13,613 bases of DNA from assembly GCA_947474445.1 (NCBI GenBank), contig CANJJY010000075.1:1-13613 (forward strand). Direction: 5' to 3'. Positions 13,403-13,613 of this stretch are shown here, piece after piece. Under the pieces are notes generated by a model that saw only the letters and a list, made by a program, of their open reading frames with translations, was not told where the DNA came from and did not search any database. Made by a program: the position numbers and the translations under genes. Each line of letters starts with the position of its first letter. Positions within the stretch are counted from its first letter, which is position 1. The DNA is from Oligoflexaceae bacterium (GTDB lineage: Bacteria > Bdellovibrionota_B > Oligoflexia > Oligoflexales > Oligoflexaceae).

Positions 13403-13613
13403 ATGAAAATCTCCCGCGTTTTGAATTTCATCAAGCCCGTGTCTGCTTTAGGACCTTTGCTGATAGCAGCTCTCTGTTCTTTGCCGCTGCGCGCCGACGA
13501 TCAAGCCGAGGTCAATGCTCTCCTCGACAGCTTCGATAATCTATGGATCGAGAATCAGACCTTTGCCGAAATTACGATGAAAGTATCGACGCAACAGTTC
13601 AATCGCGAGCTAA
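13403..13613 (+). CDS. Exported LolA/RseB-like outer-membrane lipoprotein-sorting family protein, 3' end outside window
   Basis: The ATG at 13403 opens a frame that runs to the right edge without a stop; 70 residues are visible. A signal peptide (basic start, hydrophobic core about 13-27, cleaved after L-R-A at residue 31) is followed by D-D-Q-A-E-V-N-A-L-L-D-S-F-D-N-L-W and then F-A-E-I-T-M-K-V-S-T. This pattern (helix, then a strand with x-M-x-V-x-T) is typical of the N-terminus of LolA/RseB-fold 'outer membrane lipoprotein-sorting' proteins, which bind lipids or lipid anchors in the periplasm. GGACGAGAA shortly upstream is only a fair ribosome site. It is divergent from the caspase/sigma unit with 291 bases between starts, so the two may share regulation. 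The family call rests on few residues and could change with the full sequence. Confidence 0.6.
   Translation, partial: MKISRVLNFIKPVSALGPLLIAALCSLPLRADDQAEVNALLDSFDNLWIENQTFAEITMKVSTQQFNREL

Overview
The window (13,613 bases, roughly balanced base composition, tightly packed genes) comes from a Gram-negative bacterium: it has lipoprotein and Sec signal peptides, an outer-membrane-barrel-like domain, and ordinary housekeeping genes (ffh, miaB, a RidA homologue). The mix of secreted orphan proteins, an extracytoplasmic caspase-like protein and an exported phage-tail-tube-like protein suggests a deltaproteobacterial or Bdellovibrionota/Oligoflexia-type organism. That placement is inference from style, not from a marker gene.

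Layout. 2-865 (+): 3' part of a TPR protein, cut by the window edge. 1008-1391 (+): RidA-family deaminase, with a 10-bp inverted repeat just upstream. 1565-3392 (+): two overlapping genes, a signal-peptide-bearing T4 gp19-like tail-tube-fold protein and a large putative lipoprotein. 3568-4164 (+): NADPH-dependent FMN reductase with a TTG start. 4335-7434 (+): ffh then miaB, 34 bp apart. 7444-8320 (-): a DUF1573-type exported protein followed by a coupled 49-residue membrane peptide. 8453-9089 (+): two overlapping small membrane proteins. 9102-13111 (-): a four-gene unit. 13403-13613 (+): start of an exported LolA/RseB-like protein, cut by the right edge.

The most unusual part is the minus-strand unit 13111->9102. 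It encodes, in transcription order, a caspase-fold protease with a signal peptide and a C-terminal beta-barrel-like domain; a single-pass membrane protein; an ECF sigma factor whose TTG start overlaps the stop of that membrane protein; and a second single-pass membrane protein paralogous to the first. The two membrane proteins share the same N-terminal motif and two extracytoplasmic cysteines exactly 33 residues apart, and look like non-canonical anti-sigma factors. A plausible reading is an envelope-sensing circuit in which an exported caspase-like protein, two anti-sigma-like sensors and an ECF sigma factor act together. It recalls the caspase/sigma logic of type III-E CRISPR loci, but no CRISPR component is visible here and the caspase is exported. 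This is a hypothesis from gene order.

Several starts were moved from the longest possible ORF to internal codons with good ribosome binding sites and clean signal peptides (RidA 1008, lipoprotein 1992, miaB 5944, DUF1573 8320, second anti-sigma-like 9818, caspase 13111). No stretch over 300 bases is gene-free; the longest gap is 13112-13402 (291 bases), with candidate promoters for the caspase unit. No tRNA, rRNA, CRISPR array, insertion sequence or transposase was seen.
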